A stretch of 64,000 nt of DNA from Rosa chinensis (GCF_002994745.2 NC_037094.1:25831001-25895000), one strand, 5' to 3'. Counted from the stretch's first letter, positions 32,854-45,465 are shown. Notes: a model not told the origin generated them from the letters alone. Numbers and translations are program-made.

Positions 32854-35800
32854 AGGGTTGAAGACTACAAATCTGGCTGGGATCAATAGATCGCCAATTT
32901 TGTTTAAGTCTTTATTTTTCCAAGAGATGTAATAGGCAAATGCCATATATTTTTGTAGTAAATGCCAATGGTTTGGTCTTTCTTCAAAGTAGGCTCACCC
33001 AAAGTAAGTGTGATGTCTAGGAAGGTTCTGAGATTAGTGGTACTTAAGCGAGCCTTGCTCCACCGACATCTCTCTACTCACCTGATTACATTTATTTTGG
33101 AATTACCGAAAGAAGTTAGATGACTACCATTGTTTTGCATTAGCTAGCATTTTGGATTATGTTCTTTCGTCAAAGAGACAATGATGTAACTCCGTTGGCT
33201 TATGAATAAAATTTCGAGTTCTTTTCATTATGACTCCATTTTGATTATGAGCATATGACTTTGTGACTACGATGACTGGGCCATCAATATTAATTCAAGG
33301 ACATGGAATAGCCCAAGTTCTCCTTTCCAAAAGGCACCTTGATTACTGTCGCAAAAACTCTCTACGCTCCTAGGGCAAATCGCACCTATGAGTAGCCAAC
33401 GGATTTCATTTGCAAACGCATGTAGAGAACGGAAATGAGTTCCTTTGCAAAACCTCTAATGATTGCGAATAAAGGCGCATCTTAGAGAAGTTTATGTGTC
33501 TCTCTAGTGGACTCTATGTCACTATTCGAGCTATAAAATTCAATAAAGTTATAAGAGAAGATCTCTTGGATTTAGACACATATTGGCTTTGTCACTACAT
33601 GATAGATCATCCTAGTCATGATATGATGATCCGTCTATAAAAGACTTCACACGGACATCTATTCTGTCGAGCGAAATGAAGCATGAATCAAAGGTTGATT
33701 CTTGGACTAAGTGTGACCGCCGCTGCTGCCTAGGGCACCTCCTCCGTCTACCACCAGCCTAGGGCTGGCATAATCCCTATCCATGACACCATGGATGGCA
33801 TCAATTATGGTGATCGCGCCCCAGGTGATGCTGCAATCACCAACTTGCTTCAAATAGCGTTTCAGACGCTTAGGCCCAACCAAAATCCTCATTGATTGCT
33901 TCTAAAGCCTTTTGCTCGTTTTACAAAGCTCGTTCCTTAGGGAAATTTGGACTGAGACCGTCCTATGCAAAATATATGAAAATACTTATTCTGTTCCTAT
34001 ATAGAATCCATGGGGATTTTGTGGACTGATTCGACCAACTTGCAGACGTTTAAATATATCATGATTATTGGTTGACATGCAAACACACTAGTCACGTGTT
34101 GTGCCATTGTCCACTTGTAATGCTACTTATGCTACACTCTTAGCAAATATCATATGACAACGGGCTCACTCCCCGAATCATCCTATTCCTTCAATTGGAC
34201 TTGATGATGCTAAAGAGTTTACATCGAAGACTTTCGATGAATATTGCAATGGGACTGATGTTGGACATCATATTGTCATGAACACACCCAAATGGTCTGG
34301 CGAATATGACTACGATGGTAGTCAAGACATTGTTAATGCGCACCAATCTCCTTATATCCACTTGGGGTGATGCAATATCGCATGCAGCTATGCTAATTCG
34401 TCTACGACCCTTCGCCAATTAATCTACATTTTCGTTACAACTAGTGACTGGATACAAGTATTTTGTACTTACGCACATTAGAGTGAGCCATTTATGTGCC
34501 AATTGCGTCGCCACAAGCGCTCTATGATGGGTCCTTACAGACGAATAGGCAACTACGTTGGAGTTGAGACTCCAACAATCGTCCGCCACTTAATACCCTT
34601 GCAAGGCGATCTCCTTACCGCTAGATTTGCGGGTTGTCACTTTGATGAGACCGTCTTCCCCTCGTTAGGGGGAGATAAGAACACGGATGTTCAGCAGGAA
34701 CGACAAGAATTGTTGTGGCTTGTCCCCACTATGTCTCATCTCGATCCCTGTTAAAGTGTCGAGATCACACATTTACTGCAAATATGCCTGCAAGGAAGGA
34801 CGTCCCTACGTGAGAATGTAGCGCCACCCTACACGGAGGTAGGCATAGCGCCAACGCCAAAGAGAGTGGCACTCTGGCGTTACAGGCCATGGCCCCAGCC
34901 AGGATGCATGGGAGGCCTGTGGGTTTGAAGAATGCTTTGGCACAACCCAATCCTTGGATCATCGACACTCAAAATCTGTCTCATGAGAATCTTATAGCTT
35001 ATGGTTATCGTTGGGGGACGCCTCAACGTCAGAACCTATTCTTGAGAATATAGAGCTCTATGAAAATTACACTAGTGTACATGAGACGTGGGATAGAAAC
35101 TCCATCACAATTGATGATGTAGTTGCGCATTTCGTTGTGCATGAGTTTGTTAAGTCTGATGATATCGAACCACGCTCCATTGATGAATGAATGCCAACAT
35201 AGAGAAATTTGGCCTAAATGGAAAGATATGATCTATGTTAAGATAGATTCTCTAACGAAGAGGAAGGTTTTTGAGCCAGTGATGCCAACACCTCCTAACA
35301 TAAAACCTATTGTCTAATGGGTCTTCGTTAGAAAGCATGATGAGAAAAAGAGATGGCAATATCGCCTTATGGCGCAAGGCTTCTCACAAAACGCCCTGGA
35401 ATCGACTACGATGAGACATATTCTCTCGTAATGGATGTCACTGCCCTCCACTACCCTGTCAGTTTGGTAGTTTCCGAATAACTGATTATGCAGCTTACAA
35501 ATGTGGTCACTACGTATCTATATGAAGATCTAGATACGGAATGTACATGAAGGTTCATGGTGAACTTCATTTACCCAAGTCAAGTGGCTACAGACCACGG
35601 AGTGCGTTTGCAATAAGGTTGAAACGCTCACTAAGATGACTACTTGATTGGGAAGGAATATGCCCACGCGTTTCCATAACAAGTTTCAGATTATATCGCG
35701 GTTCATGTTGGACATGATCTTCATTGGAAGCCCTTAAGGAGTTAAGGGAAACCGCTGAACACTTGAAATCTGAGTTTGAGATGAAGGATTTTGGGAGAAC

Positions 35801-36660
35801 ACGATTATGCCTCGGTTTGGAACTTGAGCACCGTGTTGATAGATGCTTAGGCATTTTGACAAGGTCAAGCCTTCAAGCACCCCTATGATCGTTTATAGTC
35901 TTGATCCTGAAAAGGATCCTCTTCGTCCAAAGGATGATGACGAAGATTTGCTAGAGGCTGGAGTGCCTTACTTGAGTACAATAGGCGTATTATTGTACTT
36001 AGCTCAATGCACAAGACCGGACATCTCATTTGCAGTGAGCTTGTTAGCTAAGGTATAGATTTGCGCCAACGCGATGCCATTGGATTTATGTAAAAGATAT
36101 CTTTCGGTACTTGAGATGTACGATTGATATGGGCTTGTTCTATCCCTGCAGAGAGATGATGGATTTGGACCCGTCACATACCAAAAACACCTCCAACGCT
36201 GGCCTGCATTCTCTATCCTCACCCCAAAATGACATAAGTGTTTTGGAAGGTTTTGCTGATGTTGGGTAACTCTCTGACCCACACAAAGGTCATTCCCAAA
36301 ATGGTTAAGTGTTCACCATGGGTAAAGACCGTGATATCTTGGAGGTCTACAGAACAGACCTTAGTCGCTATATCTTCGAATCATGCATAGATTATTGCTC
36401 TTCACGAAATGGTTCGTGAATGTTTATGGATTGGATCCATAGTTACGCATGTTCGAACAATTGTGGTTTGATGTCTACCACAGATGAGCCTACAAGCATT
36501 TAGGATAATGCTACTTGTTTTGAACGAAGGAAGCAAGGCTACATCAAAAGCGATAACACCAAGTATAATCAGCAACAACAAACACTCCTCAAGATCAAAG
36601 TGAACTAGGTTCAATCTGAGGACAGTATGGCAGACTTGCTCACTAAGTCATTGCCTAAAT
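32854..36660 (+). pseudogene. pol: Decayed Copia pol (integrase, RT, RNase H remnants)
   Basis: Many frameshifts and stops. Recognisable pieces are NPWIIDTQNLSHENLIAYGY (34950-35010), WPKWKDMIYVKIDSLTKRKV then EPVMPTPPNIKP (about 35205-35310), VPYLSTIGVLLYLAQCTRPD then ISFAVSLLAKV (35967-36055), and an RNase H-like block with ALHEMVRECLWI (about 36390-36425). Integrase and the YVDD part of reverse transcriptase are not convincingly readable. Confidence 0.7.
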
Positions 36661-36912
36661 TTCAATTTCGAGAAACGTGTTGGTAGCATCGTTTACGGAA
36701 GTTGTCCAAACTCCCATGACCGTAGTCATCAGGGGGAGATGCAGACATCAGGGGGAGATGTCTACATGTATGGTCTCGAAACGTGAAGGGTGTGTTGTGC
36801 TCTTTTCCCCCTTCGACCGAGGTTATTTTTGTCCCACTGGGTTTTTGTTACTCGGCAAGGTTTTTAGGGAGGCAACGAGAGAAGCACCACATTTGGGCGA
36901 CACAAGGGGGAG

Positions 36913-37117
36913 TGTTCAAGTAAATCTTTATTTATGTGTCTGGCCTAAACTCTAGGTTACTTGACCTAGTGGTAATAAGGTTTAATTAGAAGAATCTAGA
37001 GATTACCTTTCCTTGTATGATTCAGACTCTATGCATTGTAATCCTCTATATAAAGAGGCCCTTATTGTCAATGAGAATACACAGCAATTTTCTCTCAATT
37101 CTCGTTTCCCTAAAACA
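36913..37117 (+). repeat. 3' LTR of the degenerate Copia element
   Basis: Intact 205-base copy beginning tgttcaag and ending cctaaaaca, directly after a purine tract. It shows the original sequence at the site where the 5' LTR was later interrupted. Confidence 0.9.
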
Positions 37118-37122
37118 ATGGA

Positions 37123-37466
37123 ACAATTATATTATTCATGTAGGGTAATAACTTTTCTGGACAATCAGTAAGTAAATGCACGTTATAACGTAGTCAACAA
37201 AGATGTACAAGTAACTTGAAAGTAGTGTAGAAGTTTAATCTTCCACCACGTACAACAAAATTACCAATTAAATTAATAGAAGGAAAAGCCATTTGTACTC
37301 TTGTTCAATGGCGTTGAATTAATCTTGTATATTCTAGTATGCTTCAATTTATATTATGATTGTCAAAGGCTGTTGAGATTTGTCTGAAATTTTATATCAA
37401 GTTTCTTGCCTTATTACATGCTTTTTACCTAATCTGCTAGAAATGGACCCTAGCAATCCTTAACAC
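37123..37466. other. Non-coding spacer with a dispersed repeat
   Basis: The stretch ttataacgtagtcaacaaag through acaagtaact (about 37180-37215) recurs inverted near 23750-23800. No gene is seen. Confidence 0.5.
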
Positions 37467-37471
37467 CGGTC

Positions 37472-37895
37472 TGTTAGGAATTCAACCTAGAATTCCTCTT
37501 GCGGAAGCAGACAAGTGCAAAACACTATAGATAAACGATCGAGAAAACAAACACGACTTGTTAACGAGGTTCAACAAAGAACTTTGCCTACATCCCCGGG
37601 TTGCTTGGGTTTCACTATAGAAGAAGAAGAATACATGAACAAGAATACAAGGGTCTCTCACAAGAAGTTCTCACCAACTCTCAAGACCTACTTGCTCTCT
37701 CTATTTAATGCTTCAAAGACTTTATCTACTACTACAACCTATGCCCTTATTTATAGATATCTAACTAGACCCTATAAGACATTGGAAACCTATTCCCAAT
37801 AGACATAGAAACCATTACCAAGTAGGATTATTTAAGCAGGTAGGAAACAATCAAAACTCCTTTTTGATCAAGGATTAACAAATCCTTACCCAACA
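37472..37895 (-). repeat. 3' LTR of the minus-strand Copia element
   Basis: Read on the minus strand it begins tgttgggtaagg and ends cctaaca. The 424-base copy shares the tttatagata/actagaccctataagacat block with the other LTR. Confidence 0.9.
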
Positions 37896-37974
37896 ATCTT
37901 CCACTTGGAGCCGATTACACCAGTAGCTAACATTCTTCAATACTCTTCAATCATAGCCAACACAAAACCCATTT

Positions 37975-40900
37975 TCACAGCCAACATCTCCTTCTTCGAA
38001 CTTGGAGACCAACTGAGGCCAAGCACAGCTTCAGTTTACTTATTGACACAGACTTAGTCAACATATCAGCAGGATTCTCACTTCCTTGAATCTTCAACAA
38101 TTGCAGCACTTCATTCTCCGCGAGTTCTCATATGTAGTGATACTTCATAAGAATGTGTTTAGTGCTTGAATGAAAAGCAGGGTTCTTTGCCAAGTGAATT
38201 GCACTTTGACTATCATTGTGCAATGCACAATTCTCTTGCTTTTTACCCAATTCCTCCAACAGACCCTTTAGCCACACTATCTCCTTACCAGCCTCTGAGA
38301 CTACTACATACTCGGACTCCATTGTAGACAGGGCCACTTGCCCTTGCAAATTTGAGACCCAAGATACGGCAGCACCACCCACAGTATACACATAACCAGT
38401 AGTACTCTGACAAGTATCATGATCTCCTGCCAAGTCTGCATCAACATATCCTTGTAGTTCAGCACTACCTCTCTTGAAACAAAGAGACATATCAGTAGTA
38501 CCCCGAAGATACCTCATGATCCACTTCAAAGCCTCCCAATGTTGCTTTCCTGGATTACTCGTGTACCTACTCACAACTCCAACTGCATGAGCAATATCGG
38601 GTCTAGTACACACCATAGCGTACATTAAGCATCCAACTACCGATGCATAAGGTACATTCTTCATATATTCTTTCTCTTTTTCACTCTTGGGTGATTGTTC
38701 CTTGGACAATTTAAAGTGAGCCGCCAACGGTGTTCCTACAGCCTTCGATTCATCCATATTGAATTGCTTAAGCACCTTCTCAACATACTCCGCTTGTGAA
38801 AGCTTCAGAGTACCAGCCACTTTATCACGGATAATTTTTATACCTAAGATTTTCTTCGCCTCACCCAAATCCTTCATCGCGAACTGGTTTGACATCTCTC
38901 TCTTCAACTTCTCAATCTCATTGAAGTCTTCCCCAGCTATCAACATGTCATCCACATACAGTAAAAGAATGATATAAGATTTGTCAAACCTCTTGAAGTA
39001 ACAACGGTGATCGGATTGACATTTTGTGTAGCCACTCCCATACATGAAAGCATCAAACTTCTTATACCACTGTCTTGGGGCTTGTTTCAAGCCATAAAGG
39101 CTCTTTTGCAGTTTGCATACCAAGTCCTCCTTACCAAGTGCTATAAAACCTTGTGGTTGCTTCATGTATATGACCTCCTTCAAATCACTATGAAGAAAAG
39201 CAGTCTTGATGTCTAGCTGCTCTAAATACAGACCTTCAGTTTCCACTAAACCAAGCACCACCCGGATTGTGCTATGTTTCACAACCGGCGAAAAGATCTC
39301 ATCAAAATCAATTCCCTCCCTTTGCTGAAAACCTTTCATAACCAACCTTGCCTTGTAACATTTGCTCCCATCAACTTCTTACTTAATCTTGTAAATCCAT
39401 TTGTTATGCAATGCTTTCTTGCCTGTTGGTAACTTAGCTAACTCCCAAGTATTGTTGGATATGAGAGAGCCCATCTCATCTTGCATGGCACCCTTCCACT
39501 TAGCAGAATCTTTATGTTGCATTGCCTTATCATAACTCACGGGTTCACCACAGTCAGTTAACAGCAAATAGTTAGCACAAGGTGAGTATTTATCAGCTGG
39601 TATTCCTTTAGTACTTCTTGACGATACTCTTGGCACTAAAGGAGGTGTCACTGGCTCATCACTAGGAACTTGTTCTTCAGGTTGTGCGATCTCAGGAGCT
39701 TCTTGTTGTTGTCGTTCCTCCCCATGATTTCCCTTAGGCACATCTTCATTGGACAATTCTTCCAACCTTGCAAACTGTCGATCTTTTCTTACAGGAATTT
39801 TAGGCTGTGCTGCTTGCCTATTCTTGTACATCACCTCTTCATTAAAGATGACATTCCTGCGCCTTACAACTTTCTTATTCTGCATATCCTAAAACCTATA
39901 GCCAAGCTCGTCACCGCCATAGCCTATGAATATGCATTTTTGAGACTTGGGATCCAACTTGCTTCTCGCACCGGACTCAATGTGAACATATGCCACACAA
40001 CCAAACACTCTTAAATGTGATAGGCCTATCTCTTTTCCACTCCATTTTTCCTCAGGTAGGAGATGATTCAATGGTACTGATGATCCAAGGTTAATTAAAT
40101 AAGCAGCAATATTAACCGCATCAGCCCAAAACATGTCTGGCAATCCTGCGTGTATCCTCATACTCCTTGCGCGCTCATTCAGAGTCCTATTCATGCATTC
40201 AGCTACTCCATTCTGCTGTGGAGTTCCGGGAATTGTCTTCTCCATCCTAATCCCATTCTCTGCACAATACTCTTTGAAATAATTACCACAGTATTCACCT
40301 CCATTATCCGACCTCAGACATTTGATCTTCAACCCGGTCTCATTCTCTACGATCGCCTTCCATTTCTTGAAAGTACCAAATACTTCCCATTTATTTTTCA
40401 AGAAATAAACCCATACTTTCCTTATGGAGTCATCAATATAAGTCACACAGTACTTTAAGCCACCTAACGAAAGCTCTGGTGTAGGTCCCCACACGTCAAT
40501 ATGAACCAACTCTAGTTTTGTATCTTTTGGTGCCTTGCCACCCTTTAAGAAACTAACAACCTTTTGCTTCCCAAATATGCAGTCTTCACAAAGCCCAATC
40601 TTCACAGAGTACACACCATGTAGTTTACCCTTCGACTGAAGTACGCCCATACCTTTCTCACTAATGTGCCCAAGTCTACGATGCCATAAGTATGCATCTT
40701 CATTTTTCTCAATGATTGTAGTGCCTTCATTGTTCTCAACAATAGCAACAATATTCAAGGTCGTATAAAGTGTCCCTATCTTGATTCCACGAGCTAACAC
40801 CATAGCTCCTTTACACATCTTCCACGTACCTTTCTGATCAAAGGTAGTGTGACATCCTTCATCATCCAACTGACCCACAGAGATCAAATTCCTCTTCAAC

Positions 40901-41948
40901 TGCGGTATGTGTCTAACATTGGTCAAGGTCCATGTTCCACCATTTGTCAGTGAAATATTCACATCACCCCTTCCCACAATCTCCAAGGCTCCACCATCAG
41001 CAAGAAACACTTTGCCAAAATTACCACGTCGGTAATTCACCATGAGCTCTTGTTGTGAAGTTGAGTGAAATGACGCTCCAGAGTCTATGATCCATGACTC
41101 CAATGGTGCTTCAGTAACGCTTAGTATAAGTGCATCCTAATCAAACTTAGTTGTGTTTGCCATCTTTATTGTCTCTTTCTACTGGTTACAGTCTCTCTTG
41201 ACATGTCCAAATTTCCGACAATGCCAACACCCATCGGACCACTTTCCTGACTTGGACACGCTTCGGCCTTTTCCAGGTGCCCTAGACTTGGACCTTCCAC
41301 GATTGTTGTTTGAGTTCTTGTTGAACATTCTACCTCTATTTTCTATAGAGAGCGCAGAACTTGAAGGATCTTCAAGGTTATTTTGTCTTCGCGTCTCTTC
41401 ATTCAGAAGAATGTCACGCACATCATTAAACTTCAGCTTCTTCGTAGTCCTAGCTCCACTACAAATCGAGTTCACAAACACATCCCAATCCAAAGGCATG
41501 GAAGTCAACAACAGCAAAGCTTTGATGTGTTCATCGAATTTAACATCCACCGATGCTAGTTGCTCGATAATATCACCAACTATCCCAACTTGCTGGCGAA
41601 TAAATATACCCTTACCCATCTTCAAAGTGAACAGCCGCCTCATCAAGTACAACTGTTGAACGACATTTGGCTTCTCATACATGTTGGACAAACTATCCAT
41701 CATCCCTTTCAACGTAGTCTCCTTGATAACAAATCGTCGTACATCATTCGAAAGTGATAGTCGAACTGCTCCAAGGGCCATCCTATCCATGTCGACAAAT
41801 TCTTCCTCCTTCATATCTTTTGGGAGCTTGCCCTCTAAAGTCTTAGCAAGCTTCTTCATATTCAAGTAGTCCTCGATTTGTGACCCCATAGGCTAAAGTC
41901 ATTACAGTTGAATTTATCGACTGTCTTCTCAACATCTTCTATGGTCAT
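37975..41948 (-). pseudogene. gag-pol: Copia gag-pol polyprotein, interrupted by stops
   Basis: From a candidate ATG at 41948 (MTIEDVEKTVDKF) the reading shifts frame near 41885 into the main frame. Domains in order: gag capsid region; zinc knuckle CWHCRKFGHVKRDC (CX2CX4HX4C, intact) near 41190-41225; protease WIIDSGASFHST near 41065-41095; integrase HRRLGHISEKGM, core HIDVWGP and SDNGGEY, then TPQQNGVAE; reverse transcriptase LDIKTAFLHSDL and LLLYVDDMLIAG; RNase H YVDADLAGDHDTCQSTTGY and STMESEYVV. Stops are at 41179 (TAG), 41137 (TAG), 39889 (TAG), 39379 (TAA) and 38128 (TGA), all in one frame. The RT motif YVDD is intact, so this is an otherwise well-preserved copy. It cannot make a full polyprotein as read. 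Confidence 0.9.
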
Positions 41949-41969
41949 TGTTTCCACTCTAGAACCTAA

Positions 41970-41981
41970 GCTCTGATACCA
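41970..41981 (-). other. Primer-binding site
   Basis: tggtatcagagc on the minus strand, three bases from the LTR end, complementary to the 3' end of initiator tRNA-Met as in most plant Copia elements. Confidence 0.85.
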
Positions 41982-41984
41982 CTT

Positions 41985-42434
41985 TGTTAGAAATTCGACC
42001 TAGAATTCCTCTTGCGGAAGCATACAAGTGCAAAACACTATAGATAAACAATCGAGAAAACAAACACGACTTGTTAACGAGGTTTAGCAAAGAACTTTGC
42101 CTACGTCCCCGGGTTGCTTGGGTTTCACTATAGAAGAAGAAGAATACACAAACAAGAATACAAGGGTCTCTCACAAGAAGTTCTCACCAACTCTCAAGAC
42201 CTCACTTGCTCTCTTTGTTTAATGCTTCAAAGACTTTATCTACTACTACAACCTATGCCCCTATTTATAGATATCTAACTAGACCCTATAAGACATTGGA
42301 AACCTATTCCGAATAGACATAGAAACCATTACCAAGTAGGATTATGTAAGCAAGTAGGAAACAATCAAAACTCCTCTTTGATCAAGGATTAACAAATCCT
42401 TATCCTATGAGGAATCGGATCCACACACCCAACA
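41985..42434 (-). repeat. 5' LTR of the minus-strand Copia element
   Basis: A 450-base copy matching the 3' LTR. It has about 25 extra bases (gaggaatcggatccacaca region) near its outer end, before the terminal cccaaca. A tttatagata motif is a candidate TATA region in the U3 part. Confidence 0.88.
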
Positions 42435-42439
42435 CGGTC

Positions 42440-43264
42440 TGCCACTGAGTACATGCAACGAACTTGAACTCGAGCTCATTTATTTTGTCATCAAAATTTA
42501 GAGAGAACTCATTTGTGTTGTTAAAATTTCCAGCTGTACAAAAATTGTGAAAAAAGATAAAGATGAATCAGTTAAATTACCTGATCCTAGCTTGACGATG
42601 AAGAAAATTTATGAAAACCTAAAATCTAATCGGATCAACGATTTACTAGAAAACTAAAAAGTGCACATGGTGCCAATATTTTTCTAGTAAATCGTTAACA
42701 AACTAGAATTTGTCTTCAAAATTGAACAACTTAATTATACTTGAACATCAATCTTTTATGATGGAATCAAACTCTAACCGAATCAAGGATTTACAAAAAA
42801 CTCTAAATTGAGATGCCAACTTCCTACCTAGTCTTTAGTAAATCGTTGACCGGCTAGAGTTCATCTCCAACTCCACTAATTCAAAGAAAAGAAATATCTT
42901 TCATGCAAACTCTATATTGTATATGTGCATCAGTAAATCAACTTGGTATATATAGGGGTTTAATGATTCAAATTTCAAAACTAAATTGTAATCTACCAAA
43001 TAAGCTAATCACATTAATGCTATTGCACATATGGAATGAAATCTATAAAATGAATCATGCTATTTTCGTGTATAGAAACCCTATTAAGTACTCGGTTATG
43101 GCTAGGGATTCTGCTGGAAATATACTGCCCAATTAAGAAATTTCTGGAATTGTATGATGTCATTGTACATAACCTGAAATGGGAACCACCAAAAATAGAA
43201 CAATAGGCAGGCGTGTCTATGGTTCTCCTTTTCTACCCACTGTAACGTCTAACCATAAAAGCCT
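42440..43264. other. AT-rich spacer with small inverted repeats
   Basis: The sequence cgatttactagaaa at 42640 pairs with ttctagtaaatcg at about 42690, and related agtaaatcgtt motifs recur to 42850. A short open frame at 42903-43136 has no recognised domain. Confidence 0.45.
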
Positions 43265-43267
43265 TTA

Positions 43268-44094
43268 GGTCGTGTTTGTTATGAGGGACTGGACGGGACT
43301 GGGTACCATAACACGAGGTAGCCTGTGTTTGGCAACAACCTGGACTGTGTTAAATGAGACTTTGCAGTCCCCAAAGCACAGCCCACACCGTCTACGAGAG
43401 CGACGCCAAAACTCATGGGATTGTGGAAGCCGGTGTTGTAGACGTTGAAATCCATTCTCGCTGGATCTGCTCTTCACCTCAACCTTATCATTCTCTCTCT
43501 CTCATGCCATTCTTTTGCTTTAGCCTCCTTCAACACCTCTTCTTCGGGTTCAATTTCATCTTCTCTCTCTTTGCACTGATTATTTTTCACTCTCCCCTTC
43601 AACCCTCTGCCTTCTTCTTTCTCTATCTCTTTTATTATAGATCATTTGTTTGTGGGTTGTAATTATTTTAAGGATTTGGTATCTGGGTAGCTTGATCTGC
43701 TGAGAATTTTGATCAATTTCGTGTCTGGGTAACTTGATCTGGTAAGATTTGTGATCAATTTCACATTTGTGCTATTCTGTTCTTCTGGTTTTTTTTTCCT
43801 GGGTTTAAAGACTGGTTTTTGTTTAATTAAGTTTGAGTTTGTCTCTGTTTTTTGCATAGTTCCTCAAGGCTTGATTAATCATTAATTGAGTTGGTTCTCC
43901 TCTGTTAGTTTTCAACTCCACCAATCAATGCTTACTCTGGTGTTCTTCTTTCTTCTGTGGTTGTTCTTTCTTATTATCAGTTGGAGCACCAAACATGGAT
44001 CAAGACTATTATAGAAATAAGCCAAGTTATAAGAGTCCGGGACTACTATAGAAATTAAGGTGAAGGGTGATAGTCATGTGAAACAAACATGACC
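43268..44094. mobile_element. PIF/Harbinger-like non-autonomous element, TTA TSD
   Basis: The left end is ggtcgtgtttgttatg. The right end inverted is ggtcatgtttgtttcacatg. The GGnC-TGTTTG terminus with tta at 43265-43267 and 44095-44097 fits Harbinger/Tourist elements. The interior (827 bases in all) has T-rich transcript-like sequence but no transposase. Confidence 0.75.
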
Positions 44095-44097
44095 TTA

Positions 44098-44360
44098 GAG
44101 TTTAGATCATCAATAGCCAAAGAAGGAAGAAAATAATTCCTTATGGCTCTCCCTAACCCGATTTTCTTAACAACCAAGCCCATCTCCAATGCCATCTTGA
44201 ATAATTAAACGAGAAATTATATGGGATGTGACTTGTTGAATAACGATAATCAGAGTGAAAACTCATGAAGAGAAAGCCTTAGCCATGATAGGAGTTGCTA
44301 CTTAAACCAAAACTGGACGAGTTTACCTCAACCCATGGATAAAGAAAAATCGTTTCAACA
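44098..44360. other. Short non-coding spacer
   Basis: No gene or paired repeat is recognised between the two DNA elements. Confidence 0.5.
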
Positions 44361-44534
44361 TCAAAAACTAGGGCTGGGCAAGTAAAACCGAAATACCGAA
44401 CCCGTACCGAAAATAGGCGGGACGGGACGGTATAAAAAATATGAAAATCACTATTCAGCCCGGCCTGTACCGAACTGAATAAAACGGGACGGGGTCAGTA
44501 TTAATGTTTTAAATACCGAATGGACCCGGCTCAT

Positions 44535-44539
<5 letters not shown>

Positions 44540-44572
<33 letters not shown>
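44540..44572. repeat. (TA)n microsatellite
   Basis: Uninterrupted TA dinucleotides inside the hAT-type element. Confidence 0.9.
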
Positions 44573-44573
<1 letters not shown>

Positions 44574-44698
44574 TATATATCTTGTTTGTCTTATCTTCTT
44601 ATGGGAGTATGGGACCATGAGACCATGTGCTCCTCTCCCTTTTCGCAACACTCTTTCCCTCTCTGCGGCCCTTTATTCCTCTCGGTTTCTTTTCTTTG

Positions 44699-44726
<28 letters not shown>
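44699..44726 (+). repeat. (CT)n microsatellite
   Basis: CT dinucleotides in a leader-like pyrimidine tract. Overlapping serine/leucine-rich open frames are artefacts of the repeat. Confidence 0.85.
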
Positions 44727-44729
<3 letters not shown>

Positions 44730-45465
44730 CCTCCCCTCCCCCACGCCCCCCGGGTCTTCACTCTTCACCTCTCTGTGGTTTTCTCTCCCTCACCCTTTAT
44801 TCAGTCTTTCTTTCCAACCCTGTATTCAATTGCTCTTTTTCAAAGACATCACCACTACACCACTGCACTCCGGCATCCTCGGTCCACCGCCATCTTCGGT
44901 CAACCTCGGTGGCACCACAATCATTGCACCACCCACAAGGAACGCCTTCCAGATTTGTTCCCATCGATTTTAATTATCTTTTTTAAGATCTGGATTTGAC
45001 ATGCATGTTCTATGAAAGAAATTGTATCTGCAATTATGTGGGGTAATTTTAATTTTTTCTTTTCTTGAGATCTAGGTTTGTAAAAGTTGAGATCGGTGTT
45101 TGTAAAAATTGATATTTGAGTTGTATATGGATTTCGACAGTCTATGCCTTTCTAAATAAGTGTTTGCTTGCTTTATTTTTGTTCAGTTGGCTGTAATTCA
45201 TGGCTAGAGCCAACCTAGACTGCCTTCCAGATGCTCGCTCGAGAGCATGATCATTTTTTTCATTAAAAAAAAGAAAAGAAAAAAAAAGCTGAAGTACCGA
45301 ACCAGACCGGGCCCATACCAAACCTGTTCGGTTTCAGTACTGTCGGTACCAACTTTGGAAAATCAAAATCCCGACCCGACCCGTACCGAAATATATTTTC
45401 GGGATCGGGTTCGGTATCACTCAGTATCCGACTCGTCCCGGCCCGTGCCCAGCCCTATCAAAAAC

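Larger units (their letters stand above)
29938..37117 (+). mobile_element. Degenerate Ty1/copia LTR retrotransposon, 5-base TSD
   Basis: LTRs of about 205 bases (5' copy 29938-30712 including an insertion; 3' copy 36913-37117) begin tgttcaagtaaat and end cctaaaaca. The flanks atgga at 29933-29937 and 37118-37122 are the target duplication. A leader and primer-site-like sequence (agttatcagtacgaagc) follow the 5' LTR, and a purine tract (aagggggag) precedes the 3' LTR. Gag remains partly readable. Integrase, reverse transcriptase and RNase H are recognisable only as scattered pieces with many stops. The element is dead. Confidence 0.9.
37472..42434 (-). mobile_element. Near-complete Ty1/copia LTR retrotransposon, 5-base TSD
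   Basis: LTRs at 37472-37895 (3') and 41985-42434 (5') are flanked by cggtc at 37467-37471 and 42435-42439. The primer-binding site tggtatcagagc (initiator tRNA-Met type) lies next to the 5' LTR at 41970-41981, and the purine tract aagtggaagattg next to the 3' LTR. Gag-pol occupies one frame on the minus strand with five stops. The LTRs differ by a modest number of substitutions by eye, plus about 25 extra bases near the outer end of the 5' LTR, so insertion is relatively recent. Confidence 0.93.
44369..45457. mobile_element. hAT-type non-autonomous element, 8-base TSD, with inner insertion
   Basis: Termini tagggctgggca (left) and tgcccagcccta (right) are perfect inverted repeats. Subterminal gtaccgaa and cgggac motifs recur in both arms. 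The flanks tcaaaaac at 44361-44368 and 45458-45465 are identical. The centre differs from the arms: a TA repeat, CT-rich leader-like sequence, then an A-rich tail at about 45264-45290, suggesting a non-LTR insertion (about 44575-45290). No transposase was found. Confidence 0.82.

Noticed and set aside
44520..44999. Three overlapping Ser/Leu/Pro-rich frames
   Set aside because: All three frames stay open because of the CT-rich tract, so openness carries no coding evidence.
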